DNA of 64,000 bases from positions 1 to 64,000 of the forward strand of contig JAXMDB010000004.1 of NCBI GenBank assembly GCA_046348995.1, in the 5' to 3' direction. A program made the position numbers and the translations under genes. This document shows, piece by piece, positions 17,240 to 26,040 of this stretch. Below the pieces are notes generated by a model. The model was not told the origin of the DNA and ran no database searches. It worked only from the letters and a program-made list of their open reading frames with translations. Positions within the stretch are counted from its first letter, which is position 1. Every line of letters begins with the position of its first letter. Source of the DNA: JANNSX01 sp046348995. GTDB lineage: Bacteria; Pseudomonadota; Alphaproteobacteria; Rhizobiales; Hyphomicrobiaceae.

Positions 17240-18238
17240 TTAGCTCGTCGCACCACGTGACAGGATCGCTTGCGCCTCCGCCGCGATCCGCTCGACGATC
17301 GCACCCGCCGGCTCCACGGCACGGACGAGCGCGACGCCTTGACCTGCGTAAAGGCACATCGCCTCGATGTCGCCGCTCAAGTCGCCCTTGGGGGAATCGT
17401 CGGAGTAGAGCTTCACCATCCGTCCGTCGGCGTGGCGGGCGATCACCTCGCCCTCGCCGGGTCTCAAACCGGGCTGGCCAGCCGCCCGCCACCGCTTCAC
17501 CGTCGAATTGACGATCGCCCGATGCGGCGCATTCGGCCAGTCCAGATCGAACAGCGTCGTATGCAACGTGTCGGTCTCGCGCGCCTCGACGACGGCCTGG
17601 CGATAGCGCGGATGGGTATCCGCCTCCTCGGCCGCCACGAACCGCGTTCCGAGCCACACACCATCGGCACCGAGGCAAAGCGCGGCAGCAAGCCCCCGTC
17701 CATCGGCAAAGCCTCCCGCCGCAACGACCGGAACGGTGTCGCCGACCGCATCCCGCACCGCAGGGATCAGCGCCACGCTGCCGACCGTGCCCCAGACGTG
17801 GCCACCCGCCTCGACGCCTTGCGCGACGATGATGTCGATGCCCTGGCCGACCGCGCGCTTGGCCTCCTCCGCACTCCCGACGGTCATCATGGTCTTGGCA
17901 CCGACCGCTTTGCACCGATCGATGTAAGGCGACGGATCGCCCCAGAAGAAGGAGACGATCTTGATGCCGGCGGCGAGTGCCGTCTCGAGCCGCTCCTCCT
18001 GATCCCATTGCACGACGAGGTTGATGCCGAAGGGACCACGAGTGACACCACGCATCTCGGCGAACATCGCAGCCAGCAGGCCCGGCGCGGTCCAGGAAAC
18101 GCCGAGCATGCCGAGACCTCCGGCATTCGCCACTGCGGTCGCAAGCGCGGGCGTAGCCGCGATGGGCGCTTGCACGATCGGGTGCTTCAGGCCGAGGGCT
18201 TTGGTCAGGCGGGTTTGCATGGTTGGATGCATCTCCAA
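17240..18238 (-). CDS. Nitronate monooxygenase family protein
   Basis: Up to 332 residues of FMN-binding TIM barrel (NPD/2-nitropropane dioxygenase family). Motifs are the N-terminal KHPIVQAPIAATP, QGVEAGGHVWGT with the conserved GGH, the phosphate loop AAGGFADGRG and GADGVWLGTRF. Family members oxidise alkyl nitronates or related compounds. It is the first gene of the nitrile hydratase operon, which suggests a nitro-, oxime- or nitrile-linked pathway (inference). The start may be 18238 or the internal Met at 18220. Confidence 0.88.
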   Translation of the reverse strand: MEMHPTMQTRLTKALGLKHPIVQAPIAATPALATAVANAGGLGMLGVSWTAPGLLAAMFAEMRGVTRGPFGINLVVQWDQEERLETALAAGIKIVSFFWGDPSPYIDRCKAVGAKTMMTVGSAEEAKRAVGQGIDIIVAQGVEAGGHVWGTVGSVALIPAVRDAVGDTVPVVAAGGFADGRGLAAALCLGADGVWLGTRFVAAEEADTHPRYRQAVVEARETDTLHTTLFDLDWPNAPHRAIVNSTVKRWRAAGQPGLRPGEGEVIARHADGRMVKLYSDDSPKGDLSGDIEAMCLYAGQGVALVRAVEPAGAIVERIAAEAQAILSRGATS

Positions 18239-18435
18239 TTCGAATTCTTAGTGTCGTTACGACGGAATTGCTTCCCCCCGTGAGGGGGAAGGCCAAACGC
18301 CTCGGGTTTGGGCGCGCAGCGACCAAGCCCTTAGGCGTTTGGGATGGGGGGCTAGACGCGCGTTCAGAGTCCTATGCTTTCGAGCCCCCACCCTACCCTC
18401 CCCCTCAAGGGGGGAGGGCGACGCACACCCAACGT
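18239..18435. repeat. Intergenic palindromic repeats
   Basis: Two perfect inverted repeats, CTTCCCCC/GGGGGAAG (18271-18291) and CCAAACGCCT/AGGCGTTTGG (18293-18342), are followed at 18385-18418 by an element made of CCCCCACCCTACC and a CCTCCCCCTC-AAGG-GGGGAGG hairpin. The same last element occurs inverted at 57197-57231. Confidence 0.7.
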
Positions 18436-19482
18436 TCAATCTGCCGTCAAATCCAGCACGACGCGGCCGTTGATCTTGCCGGCCCGCATCCGCTCGAAGA
18501 TGTCGTTGATCTTGGCGAGCGGCTGCTTCTCGATCATCGAGGTGACGAGGCCGCGGGTCGCGAAATCGACGGCCTCCTCGAGGTCCGTGCGCGTGCCGAC
18601 GTTCGAGCCCCGCACCGTCAGCTCCGTGTTGACGACGCCCGAGATCGAGGCGCGGATCGCATCCTTGTCGCCACCGGGAAGCCCGATGAACACGACGGTG
18701 CCCGCAGGCCGGAGCACCGTCATCGACTGCTCGAAGGCGCGCGGCGACACGGCGGTGACGAGAGCGGCATGCGTTCCACCAACCGCCTTGTGAATCGCTG
18801 GACCCGGCTCCTCGTCCTTGGCATTCACCAAGAGCTCGGCACCGAGCGTCTTGGCGAGCTTCAACTTGTCGTCGGCGATATCGACGGCGGCGACCCGCAT
18901 CCCCATGGCGCGCGCATACTGCACCGCGATGTGGCCGAGCCCACCGACGCCGAGCACCGTCACCCATTGGCCGGGCCGCGCGCCGGTCCGCTTCAAGCCG
19001 CGATAGGTGGTGACGCCCGCGCACAGGATCGGCGCGATCTCGTACATGTCGACCTTGGGCGAGAGGCGCCCGCAGAACGCGGCCGGCGCCACCATGTACT
19101 CGGCATAGCCGCCGGGCTTCGAATAGCCCGTCGCCTCGGTCTTCTTGCAGATCGTCTCCATGCCGGCGGTGCAGAACTCGCAACTGCCGCAGCTCCAGAA
19201 CATCCACGGCACGCCGACGCGGTCGCCGATCTTCAAGTCGGCGACGCCCTCGCCCAGCTTCGCGATCGTTCCGGCGACCTCGTGGCCGGGAATGAGCGGC
19301 ATCGCCGGACCTGGATCCCAGTCGCCGTCGACGGCATGGAGGTCGGAATGGCAAACCCCGCAGGCGACGACCTTGATGAGGATCTCGCCATGTCCCGGCT
19401 CGGGAACCGGCACGCTCTCGATCTTGAGCGGCCCCTTCGGCGTCCGCTGGATCGCCGCCTGCATCGTCTTCGGTATAGCCAT
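18436..19482 (-). CDS. Zinc-dependent alcohol dehydrogenase (AdhP-like)
   Basis: 348 residues of medium-chain dehydrogenase. Catalytic zinc ligands sit in CGVCHSDLH, GHEVAG and the later ILCAGVT; four structural-zinc cysteines are in CGSCEFC...TIC; the NAD(P) loop is GVGGLGHIA. It interconverts primary alcohols and aldehydes. I chose the ATG at 19482 (MAIPKTMQAA); the open frame continues upstream without homology. It probably runs downstream of the HxlR regulator on the same strand, but about 340 bases separate them. Confidence 0.92.
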   Translation of the reverse strand: MAIPKTMQAAIQRTPKGPLKIESVPVPEPGHGEILIKVVACGVCHSDLHAVDGDWDPGPAMPLIPGHEVAGTIAKLGEGVADLKIGDRVGVPWMFWSCGSCEFCTAGMETICKKTEATGYSKPGGYAEYMVAPAAFCGRLSPKVDMYEIAPILCAGVTTYRGLKRTGARPGQWVTVLGVGGLGHIAVQYARAMGMRVAAVDIADDKLKLAKTLGAELLVNAKDEEPGPAIHKAVGGTHAALVTAVSPRAFEQSMTVLRPAGTVVFIGLPGGDKDAIRASISGVVNTELTVRGSNVGTRTDLEEAVDFATRGLVTSMIEKQPLAKINDIFERMRAGKINGRVVLDLTAD

Positions 19483-19568
19483 CGGCTTGTGCTCCCTCGA
19501 GGGTCTCGGAGCGGAGCCTGCCGCGAAGCGCGCGAAGATGCAATGCGGGGCGAGAGTGCGCCTCGCTC

Positions 19569-19621
19569 CACCCCTCATCCGGCGCATGCGCGCCACCTTC
19601 TCCCCAACGGGAGAAGGCCGG
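19569..19621. repeat. Palindromic intergenic repeat, copy 1 (CTTCTCCCC type)
   Basis: The sequence runs from CACCCCTCATCCGG to a CCTTCTCCCC-AACG-GGAGAAGG hairpin. A second copy in the opposite direction lies at 40873-40921, and a degraded one at about 40790-40830. Confidence 0.65.
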
Positions 19622-19822
19622 CTCCCGCGGGACTTTTCGATCCTGACGCGGTGAGACGGCATCGTCGATCTCAGTCGATTGTCGGCCATTCCCATTGGGG
19701 GGAGGGTGCGGGTCGTGCCGAAGGCACGCGACGCCAAGATGCTCGGGAGAGGGGTGGAGCGGACGGGACCGTATCGACTTGCGCTCGCGCGCTTTCTACA
19801 CGTCGCAGACCAAGGCAAACCC

Positions 19823-20548
19823 TCACGCGACCTTCCGCCGGCCCTCGCCGACCTTCGAGCGCTCCTTGGCGAAGGGGCTCAAGCCGAGCCACGTCTGCAT
19901 CGATCGCGCGATCGTCTTGTCTCCGATCAGCTCGACGCGTCCGGCCTCGATCTCCCTGCCGACCGACGTGTGGCCCATCCAGATGGCCGTCATGCTGTGC
20001 AGCGAGCTGTTGACGAACAGGTCGACGTTGAAGCCGGGATCGGCCGAGCACAGATCGACATGACCTGCGTCGATGACGAGCCAGTAGACTTGCTTGGCCT
20101 CGATCACCTCGGGGAAGCGGAAGCTGACGGTGCAGCGGCGCGGCGGCAGCGGCGTCGGATCCAGATGCCGGCGCATGTCCCACATGAGGAGGGACGGATC
20201 GAGGTTCTTGAGCGAGACGGAGCTTTCGACCCAGCGTTGCCCCCAGATGCCGAGCGACATGATGACGGGCCGCAGCTCCTCGCCCGCATCTGTCAAGCGA
20301 TAGTCGTAGACGCCCTGCGTGCCCGAAGGCACCGCCTCGACGATGCCGGCCGCCTCGAGCTCCTTCAGCCGCTTCGACAGGAGCGTCGGCGACATCAGTG
20401 GCACGCCGCGACGCAGATCGTTGAACCGCGTCGAGCCACAGAGCAGCTCGCGAACGACGAGCGCCGTCCAGCGCGAGCAGACGATCTCGGCGGCCATGGC
20501 GACGGGACAGAACTGCCCGTAGCTCGGCTGGCCCTCGCTTCTCGGCAT
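19823..20548 (-). CDS. HxlR-family transcriptional regulator with C-terminal SCP2-like domain
   Basis: 241 residues. Residues 1-110 are a winged helix of the HxlR type: CPVAMAAEIVCSRWTALVVRELL, then RFNDLRRGVPLMSPTLLSKRLKEL and the wing YDYRLTDAGEEL. The remaining 120 residues resemble sterol-carrier (SCP2) domains, which could bind an acyl or lipid ligand. The ATG at 20548 has a very strong GGAGGTGATCCC leader. It diverges from the acyl-CoA dehydrogenase gene and probably controls it (inference). Confidence 0.88.
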   Translation of the reverse strand: MPRSEGQPSYGQFCPVAMAAEIVCSRWTALVVRELLCGSTRFNDLRRGVPLMSPTLLSKRLKELEAAGIVEAVPSGTQGVYDYRLTDAGEELRPVIMSLGIWGQRWVESSVSLKNLDPSLLMWDMRRHLDPTPLPPRRCTVSFRFPEVIEAKQVYWLVIDAGHVDLCSADPGFNVDLFVNSSLHSMTAIWMGHTSVGREIEAGRVELIGDKTIARSMQTWLGLSPFAKERSKVGEGRRKVA

Positions 20549-20710
20549 GGGATCACCTCCGTCGAATGCTGGGCGAGACTGGCGAACGGCCGGCGTCCGG
20601 TCCAGTACAGAAAGTGTATCAAGTATTTGAAATGCTGTCAGTGATTTTACAGGGAAAACGGCGGCGCCTCCGGAGGCCTGAAACGGTCCGGTACACTTCC
20701 TGGACTGGAT

Positions 20711-20760
20711 GGGAGCGCGCCGCTCCTTAAGTATGGGAGCACGCCGGGAGACATGCTCCC
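20711..20760. promoter_or_regulatory. Paired inverted repeats in the divergent regulator/dehydrogenase region
   Basis: Two inverted repeats share the half-site GGGAGC: GGAGCG-CGC-CGCTCC at 20712-20726, and GGGAGCA with TGCTCCC at 20735-20741 and 20754-20760. They lie between the HxlR gene and the acyl-CoA dehydrogenase start and are candidate operator sites. Confidence 0.45.
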
Positions 20761-20792
20761 AATCCAGCAAAGACAATATCAGGAGGCCCCCC

Positions 20793-21938
20793 ATGAGCGC
20801 TCTTGCCGAACATCGCACGCTCTCCGATCGCAGCATCGTCGACATCGCCAGGGACATCGGCGCGGTTTGCGCCAAACGCGCAGAGACGGCGGACGAGGAT
20901 TCCTACGTCGCCGACAACATCGCGGTGCTCAAGTCCTCGGGCCTCGTGGAGGCGGGCGTGCCGCAAGCGCTCGGCGGGCGCGGCGCCGATGTCGACGAGC
21001 TCGCCCTCATGCTCAAAACGCTCGCCTATCACTGCGGCTCGACGGGTCTCGCTTTCTCCATGCACACGCATCAGGTTGCCGTGCCGGCTTGGCGGTGGAC
21101 GCACCAGAAAGCGGCCGCCGTGGAGCCGTTGCTCAAGCGCATCGCGACCGAGCGGATCATGCTGCTGTCGAGCGGCGGCTCGGACTGGATCGCGGGCTCG
21201 GGCAAGGCGGAGAAGGTCGAGGGCGGCTATCGCATCAACGCCCGCAAGGTCTTCACGTCCGGCGCGCCGACCGGCGACATTCTGATGACCGGCGCCGTGC
21301 TCGACACCGACGACGGCCCGATGGTGCTGCACTTCGGCGTGCCGATGACGTCGCCGCACGTGAAGATACTCGACACCTGGCGGACGATGGGCATGCGCGG
21401 CACCGGCTCGCACGACGTGCTGATCGAAGGCCATGTCGTGCCGGAGGCCGCCGTCGCGGTGAAGCGCAAGGCCGGCGAGTGGCATCCGGTGTTCCAGACC
21501 ATCGCGACCATCGCCTTCCCGCTTGTCTACGCGGTCTATCTCGGTGTCGCCGAGAGCGCGCGCGACATCGCGATCAACTTGGCCAAGCGCAAGGCGCAGA
21601 ACCGGCACGCCATCACGCTCGCGGGCCAGATGGAGACGGAGCTGACGGCGGCGCGGCTCGCGCACGAGAGCATGCTCGCGGCCGTGCGCCTCAACGCGCC
21701 GTCGGCGGCGACGGTCAACCAGGTCATGATCGGCCGTCAGCTCGTCGCCCGGCATGCGATCGCGGCGGTCGAGCACGCGATGGAGCTCGCGGGAGGTGCC
21801 GGGTTCTACCGCTCGGCCGGCCTCGAGCGGCGGTTCCGCGACATCCAGGCGGCCCGCTATCATCCGCTGCAGTCGGGTCCGCAAGCCGAGTACGCCGGCG
21901 CCATGGCGCTTGGCCTGCCGATCGATCGCATCTTCTGA
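20793..21938 (+). CDS. Acyl-CoA dehydrogenase family protein
   Basis: 381 residues with the three-part acyl-CoA dehydrogenase fold: an N-terminal helical part (GVPQALGGRGADVDELALML), a middle beta domain with SSGGSDWIAGSG and WRTMGMRGTGSHDV, and a C-terminal helical part with QVMIGRQLVARHAI and AGGAGFYRSAGLERRFRDIQ. This C-terminus resembles the flavin-monooxygenase-like (DszC-type) branch as well as true dehydrogenases, so the reaction is uncertain. The ATG at 20793 has AGGAGG close upstream. Confidence 0.88.
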   Translation: MSALAEHRTLSDRSIVDIARDIGAVCAKRAETADEDSYVADNIAVLKSSGLVEAGVPQALGGRGADVDELALMLKTLAYHCGSTGLAFSMHTHQVAVPAWRWTHQKAAAVEPLLKRIATERIMLLSSGGSDWIAGSGKAEKVEGGYRINARKVFTSGAPTGDILMTGAVLDTDDGPMVLHFGVPMTSPHVKILDTWRTMGMRGTGSHDVLIEGHVVPEAAVAVKRKAGEWHPVFQTIATIAFPLVYAVYLGVAESARDIAINLAKRKAQNRHAITLAGQMETELTAARLAHESMLAAVRLNAPSAATVNQVMIGRQLVARHAIAAVEHAMELAGGAGFYRSAGLERRFRDIQAARYHPLQSGPQAEYAGAMALGLPIDRIF

Positions 21939-23156
21939 GATCACCGGCCAAGATGCCAGCGCGCTGTGCATGTTTCGACGAGGGGCGAGCTGCCGCTCGC
22001 CCCTACGGCACGGCGGATTTGGCAAGACCGTAGGGGCGACCGGCAGGTCGCCCGTCTTTGGACACGATCTCCCTTGTGGCTTCCCCTCACCTTGCAGGCC
22101 GAAGCGGAAGATGGGTCCCGAGCTAGGGACGAACGCCTTCTCCGCCGTAGGGGCGACCGGCGGTCGCCCTCTTCGTCGTGGATCGTGCTGCAAGAGGGGC
22201 GAGCGCCGCTCGCCCCTACGGGAGCGGCGAATGTGGTGAGACCGTGGGGGCGACCGGCAGGTCGCCCGTTGTTGGCAACGATCTCCCTTGTGGCTGCCCC
22301 TCACCCTTCCTCTCCCCATACGCTTGCGCTACAGGGAGAGGCGGACAGAGCCGTGCCCGCCTCACGCGTCCACGACGCGCCGTGCATCCTCCTCTCCCCG
22401 TCGCAGCCATTGCTGCGAACGGGGAGAGGGTAGAGTGAGGGGCAGAAGTACCCACAAGCACCTCGTTTCCCTCATACACCTGGCCACACTGGGAAACGGC
22501 TGCCTCGCCCCCTTTGTTCCTCCATCGCCGCGCCAAGTGGGGCGAGCGCCGCTCGCCCCTACGGGATAGCGCCGTGTTCACCATATCCGAAACGATCGAC
22601 CCAAAAGTTATCCCCGGTCTCCAAACCGACCCCATACTCCTCGCAGCCCTGCCGCCAAGGGACCGGAACGCGCGCTGGTGGATCGGTGGTAGGGAGCGTC
22701 GTGGGTGCCGGACATAAGCTATCCGGCGCTGACCTGCCGCTTGCGATGGGGAGAACCCGACGCAAGCCTACTCTCGCGGCGGATGTCCGCGAGCGGCTCT
22801 TGGAAACGAGAGCCACGGCGGCAAGCGAAGCCCACGATGACGGCGGAGTGGTTCCGGCCACATCCGAATGATTCTCTCATGGGCCGGCCACTCCGTCCCC
22901 TTGGACATTTCCCATGCTCTCGGGTCGCTCGCGACCGCGGAGAGGGCGAAGCGTGCATGTGAAGAACGGCAGTCGGCAATGGACAGTCGGCAGTCGCGAC
23001 CGGACTTGCTCGTCGCCTTCCGCTCTTTGACAATTGAAGACAGGACGGCGACGGCTCGTAGCAGCGCACCCTACTGCCTTCTGCCCACCGCCTACTGATT
23101 GACTTCGCCGCACCGTCACGATGAACTGCAGGCACTCCTCCAGCAAGGACCCGCCC
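21939..23156. repeat. 1.2-kb repeat island without genes
   Basis: No coding sequence is supported. It opens with at least five 25-30-bp palindromes of the GGGGCGAGC..GCTCGCCCC or GGGGCGACC..GGTCGCCC type (about 21981, 22030, 22148, 22195 and 22240). Copy A of the long composite repeat follows (22274-22954). Last comes a degenerate GGCAGTCGGCA / CTACTGCCTTCTGCC stretch before the cupin gene. A TTTGACAATTGAA at about 23025 has no convincing -10 partner. Confidence 0.7.
22274..22954 (+). repeat. Composite long repeat, copy A
   Basis: About 680 bp, colinear with the reverse complement of 54877-55578 almost throughout. Shared landmarks in order: CAACGATCTCCCTTGTGGCT, a CTCTCCCC hairpin, GCATCCTCCTCTCCCCGTCG, CACTGGGAAACGG, GTTCCTCCATCGC, CATATCCGAAAC, CAGCCCTGCCGCCAAGGGAC, GGAGCGTCGTGGGTGC, GCGGATGTCCGCGAGCGG, CACATCCGAATGATTCTCTC and CCACTCCGTCCCCTTGGAC. 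Short frames inside are conserved but show no clear coding signature. Confidence 0.85.
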
Positions 23157-24011
23157 ATGGCCTACGCCTCCTCGCCGCGCCCGACCTTCGACCGCCCGAC
23201 GCACATTCCCTACGACCGCGTGACGCGGCACTTGTGGGGCGACGATGCCTCCGGCAAGGTCGACGACTGGATCTACGTCTCCTCGCAGAAGATCCACCAG
23301 CTCGTCTTCGGCATGCCGCCCGGCCAGGCCTTCCGCCACTCGCCCGACTACCGCACCGTGTTCGGCGCCGACGAGGTGCTCTACGTGCTGTCGGGCACCT
23401 ATGTCTCGGCCAACCCGGAGACCGGCGAGGTGCATGTGGCCAAACCCGGCGAGGCGATCTTCTTCCGCAAGGACACCTGGCACCACGGCTTCAACCATTC
23501 GACCGAGCCACTGCGCGTGCTCGAGTTCTTCGCGCCGCCGCCGGCGACCGGAACATCGGGCGCCTATGCCCGCACACGACCCTACGTCGATCAACCGCGC
23601 TACCTGCGCGACGACTGGCTCGGCAAGCTGCCGATGCAGGCGGCCGAGCTGGCCAAGACCAACACCATGCACGTCATGCGCGATCATGATCTCGTCTGGC
23701 GGCTGGAGGGCCCCAACCAAGAGGCGCTGATCGGACTCTACTGCGCGACAGAGCACCTGACGGTCGGCCGCTTGCGGCTGCTCCCGGGCCAACGTTCGGC
23801 GGTCGAGCGGCACGGCGGCGACGAGGGGCTCTATGTGCTGTCGGGCGATGTGAACGTGCTCGCGCCTGAGGCCGAAGGCCAGGTGTGGTTCGAGCTCAAA
23901 CCCCGCGACGGTTTCTACGTGCCGGCCGGCGCGCCGCATCAGTATCACAACACCGGCTCGACGCCGGCCGAGATCATCTTCGGCATCGCGCCCAATTACC
24001 GGCCGGACTGA
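23157..24011 (+). CDS. Double-cupin domain protein
   Basis: 284 residues with two cupin folds: an N-terminal barrel with GADEVLYVLSGTYVSANPET and WHHGFNHS, and a C-terminal barrel with GDEGLYVLSGDVNV and PAGAPHQYHNTG. Metal-binding histidines are plausible in both halves. It may be a sugar isomerase, dioxygenase or binding protein; the substrate is not visible. It ends 3 bases before the ROK gene, so the two are likely an operon and a carbohydrate role is possible (inference). Confidence 0.82.
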   Translation: MAYASSPRPTFDRPTHIPYDRVTRHLWGDDASGKVDDWIYVSSQKIHQLVFGMPPGQAFRHSPDYRTVFGADEVLYVLSGTYVSANPETGEVHVAKPGEAIFFRKDTWHHGFNHSTEPLRVLEFFAPPPATGTSGAYARTRPYVDQPRYLRDDWLGKLPMQAAELAKTNTMHVMRDHDLVWRLEGPNQEALIGLYCATEHLTVGRLRLLPGQRSAVERHGGDEGLYVLSGDVNVLAPEAEGQVWFELKPRDGFYVPAGAPHQYHNTGSTPAEIIFGIAPNYRPD

Positions 24012-24014
24012 GCC

Positions 24015-24902
24015 ATGGCGATGCTCGTCGCCATCGATGTCGGCGGCACGAGCGCCAAGCTCGCGCTCGTCGATGCCGAGACGGGGCGGATCGCCAAGCG
24101 CGCGTCGATCCCGACGCCGCCACGCGAGCATGCGGGCGAGGCCTTCCTCGATGCAGTCGGGCAGGCGGCAGAGCATCTTGCCGCCTCCTCGCCGATCGCC
24201 GCGATCGGCGTGAGCCTGTGCGAGCTCATCTCGCCCCAGGGAGAGATCGAGAGCGGGCACCGGGTACCGTGGACGACGGAGGCCGTGCACGATCGGCTCG
24301 GCCGCATCGCTCCGGTGAGGATCGAGGCGGACGTCCGCGCGGCAGCCCTTGCCGAGGCACGCCTCGGGGCCGGACAGGGCTACGATCCGTTCCTCTATCT
24401 CAACATCGGCACCGGCATCGCGGCGACGCTGGTGATCGGCCGGCGGCCCTATCGCGGCGCGCACGGCCACGCGCTCGTCATCGCCTCGGGGCCGACGACC
24501 GCGCTGTGCGCCCAGTGCGGCGCGATGAGCGAGAGCGTGCTCGAGGACGTGGCCGGCGGCGCGGGACTTACCGAGCATTACGCGCGCAAAACCGGCGGCG
24601 TCGATGTTTCAGGACTCGAGATCGTGCGTCGCGCCGGAGACGGTGAGACGGCAGCTTTGGAGGTCATTGGCCTGGCGGCGACGGAGCTTTCGAGCACGCT
24701 CGGCCCCGTGCTCGGAATGACGGATCCGGCGGCTCTTATCGTCGGCGGCGGCCTGGGCGCGGCGGTGGGGCCCTATTTCGATCGCCTCGTCCCGGCCATC
24801 CGCCACCACGTGTGGAGCGCGCGGACACGCGACATCCCGATCCTGCAGGCGACGCTCGGCGGCGACGCCGGCCTCATCGGCGCGGCGCTGATTCATACGT
24901 AA
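24015..24902 (+). CDS. ROK-family sugar kinase/regulator-like protein
   Basis: 295 residues of the ROK (actin-like ATPase) family: the phosphate-1 motif AIDVGGTSAKLAL, NIGTGIAATLVIG, GAHGHALV and the C-terminal VGGGLGAAVGPYF. There is no DNA-binding domain at the N-terminus, so it is probably a glucokinase-like kinase. The zinc motif normally CxCGxxGCxE is altered to CAQCGAMSES, which weakens the usual metal site. It is coupled to the double cupin gene. Confidence 0.85.
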   Translation: MAMLVAIDVGGTSAKLALVDAETGRIAKRASIPTPPREHAGEAFLDAVGQAAEHLAASSPIAAIGVSLCELISPQGEIESGHRVPWTTEAVHDRLGRIAPVRIEADVRAAALAEARLGAGQGYDPFLYLNIGTGIAATLVIGRRPYRGAHGHALVIASGPTTALCAQCGAMSESVLEDVAGGAGLTEHYARKTGGVDVSGLEIVRRAGDGETAALEVIGLAATELSSTLGPVLGMTDPAALIVGGGLGAAVGPYFDRLVPAIRHHVWSARTRDIPILQATLGGDAGLIGAALIHT

Positions 24903-24921
24903 TGGCGATGGTGCAACGGCG

Positions 24922-26040
24922 TTAGGAGCCCCGCATGCGCGCCAGCGTTTCGGCCTTGAACGCGGCGTAGCGGCCTTGCGCGATCGCCGCGCGGATGCCC
25001 GCCATCAGCGATTGATAAAACGCGACGTTGTTCCAGGTGAGCAGCATGGCGGCGAGATACTCGCCCGATTTGACGAGGTGATGCAGATAAGCGCGGGAGT
25101 AGTCGCGCGTCGCGGGACACGAGGACGTGGCGTCGAGCGGTCGCGTATCCTCGGCATGTACAGCATTCTTGAGATTGATCTTACTGCCCCAGGTGTAGGC
25201 GAGGCCATGCCGGCCGGCGCGAGTCGGCATCACGCAGTCGAACTGGTCGATGCCGCGCGCGACGGCTTCCAGAATATCCTCGGGCGTGCCGACGCCCATG
25301 AGATAGCGCGGTTTCTGCTTCGGCAGGATCGGCTCGACGACGTCGATCATGGCGAGCATCTCGGCTTGCGGCTCGCCGACCGCGAGCCCGCCGATCGAGT
25401 GGCCGTGGAAATCCATCGCCACCAGCGCCTCGGCCGAACGGCGACGGAGCGCGACATCGGTGCCGCCCTGGACGATGCCGTAGAGCGCCTGGCCCGGCTT
25501 GGAGAGTTTCGCAAACGCCACTTGCGAGCGTTTCGCCCAGCGCAGCGACAGCTCCATCGCACGCTCGGTCTCGGCCGCTGTCGCGGGCATTTCCAAACAC
25601 TCGTCGAGCTGCATCTGGATGTCGGAGCCAAGCAGGCATTGGATCTCGACGGAGCGCTCGGGCGAAAGGTGATGCCGCGAGCCGTCGATGTGCGATTGGA
25701 AGGTCGCGCCCTCCTCGGTCATCTTGCGCAACTTCGACAGGCTCATGACCTGGAAGCCGCCGCTGTCCGTCAGGATCGGCCCGTCCCAGCCGATGAAGGT
25801 GTGCAGGCCGCCGAGCTTGGCGACGCGCTCCGCGCCCGGCCGCAGCATCAGGTGATAAGTGTTGCCGAGGATGACGTCGGAGCCGGCCTCTTTCACGTCC
25901 TTCAGGAACATCGCCTTTACGGTTCCCGCCGTGCCGACCGGCATGAAGGCCGGCGTGCGGATCGGACCGTGCGGGGTCTGGATGACGCCGGCACGCGCGC
26001 GGCCGTCGGTGGCGTTCAAGGCGAAGGAGAATGCGGTCAT
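24922..26040 (-). CDS. tgt: tRNA-guanine transglycosylase (Tgt) lacking the canonical zinc site
   Basis: 372 residues with strong bacterial Tgt motifs: DSGGFQVMSL near residue 95 (catalytic Asp), GGLAVGEPQ and FDCVMPTRAGRHG (nucleophile Asp). It exchanges guanine 34 for preQ1 in GUN-anticodon tRNAs. The zinc ligands C-x-C-x2-C plus His of characterised enzymes align with Ser306, Cys308, Thr311 and Asn in LTWNN, so three of the four ligands are replaced together. queA lies upstream on the same strand. Confidence 0.94.
   Translation of the reverse strand: MTAFSFALNATDGRARAGVIQTPHGPIRTPAFMPVGTAGTVKAMFLKDVKEAGSDVILGNTYHLMLRPGAERVAKLGGLHTFIGWDGPILTDSGGFQVMSLSKLRKMTEEGATFQSHIDGSRHHLSPERSVEIQCLLGSDIQMQLDECLEMPATAAETERAMELSLRWAKRSQVAFAKLSKPGQALYGIVQGGTDVALRRRSAEALVAMDFHGHSIGGLAVGEPQAEMLAMIDVVEPILPKQKPRYLMGVGTPEDILEAVARGIDQFDCVMPTRAGRHGLAYTWGSKINLKNAVHAEDTRPLDATSSCPATRDYSRAYLHHLVKSGEYLAAMLLTWNNVAFYQSLMAGIRAAIAQGRYAAFKAETLARMRGS

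Noticed and set aside
18223..20013. Plus-strand 596-codon frame across the alcohol dehydrogenase and regulator genes.
   Set aside because: Shadow frame, antisense to genes with clear zinc-ligand and HxlR motifs.
22960..23100. Degenerate GGCAGTCGGCA and CTACTGCC repeats as a CRISPR array.
   Set aside because: Units are too short and irregular, with no equal spacers and no cas genes nearby.
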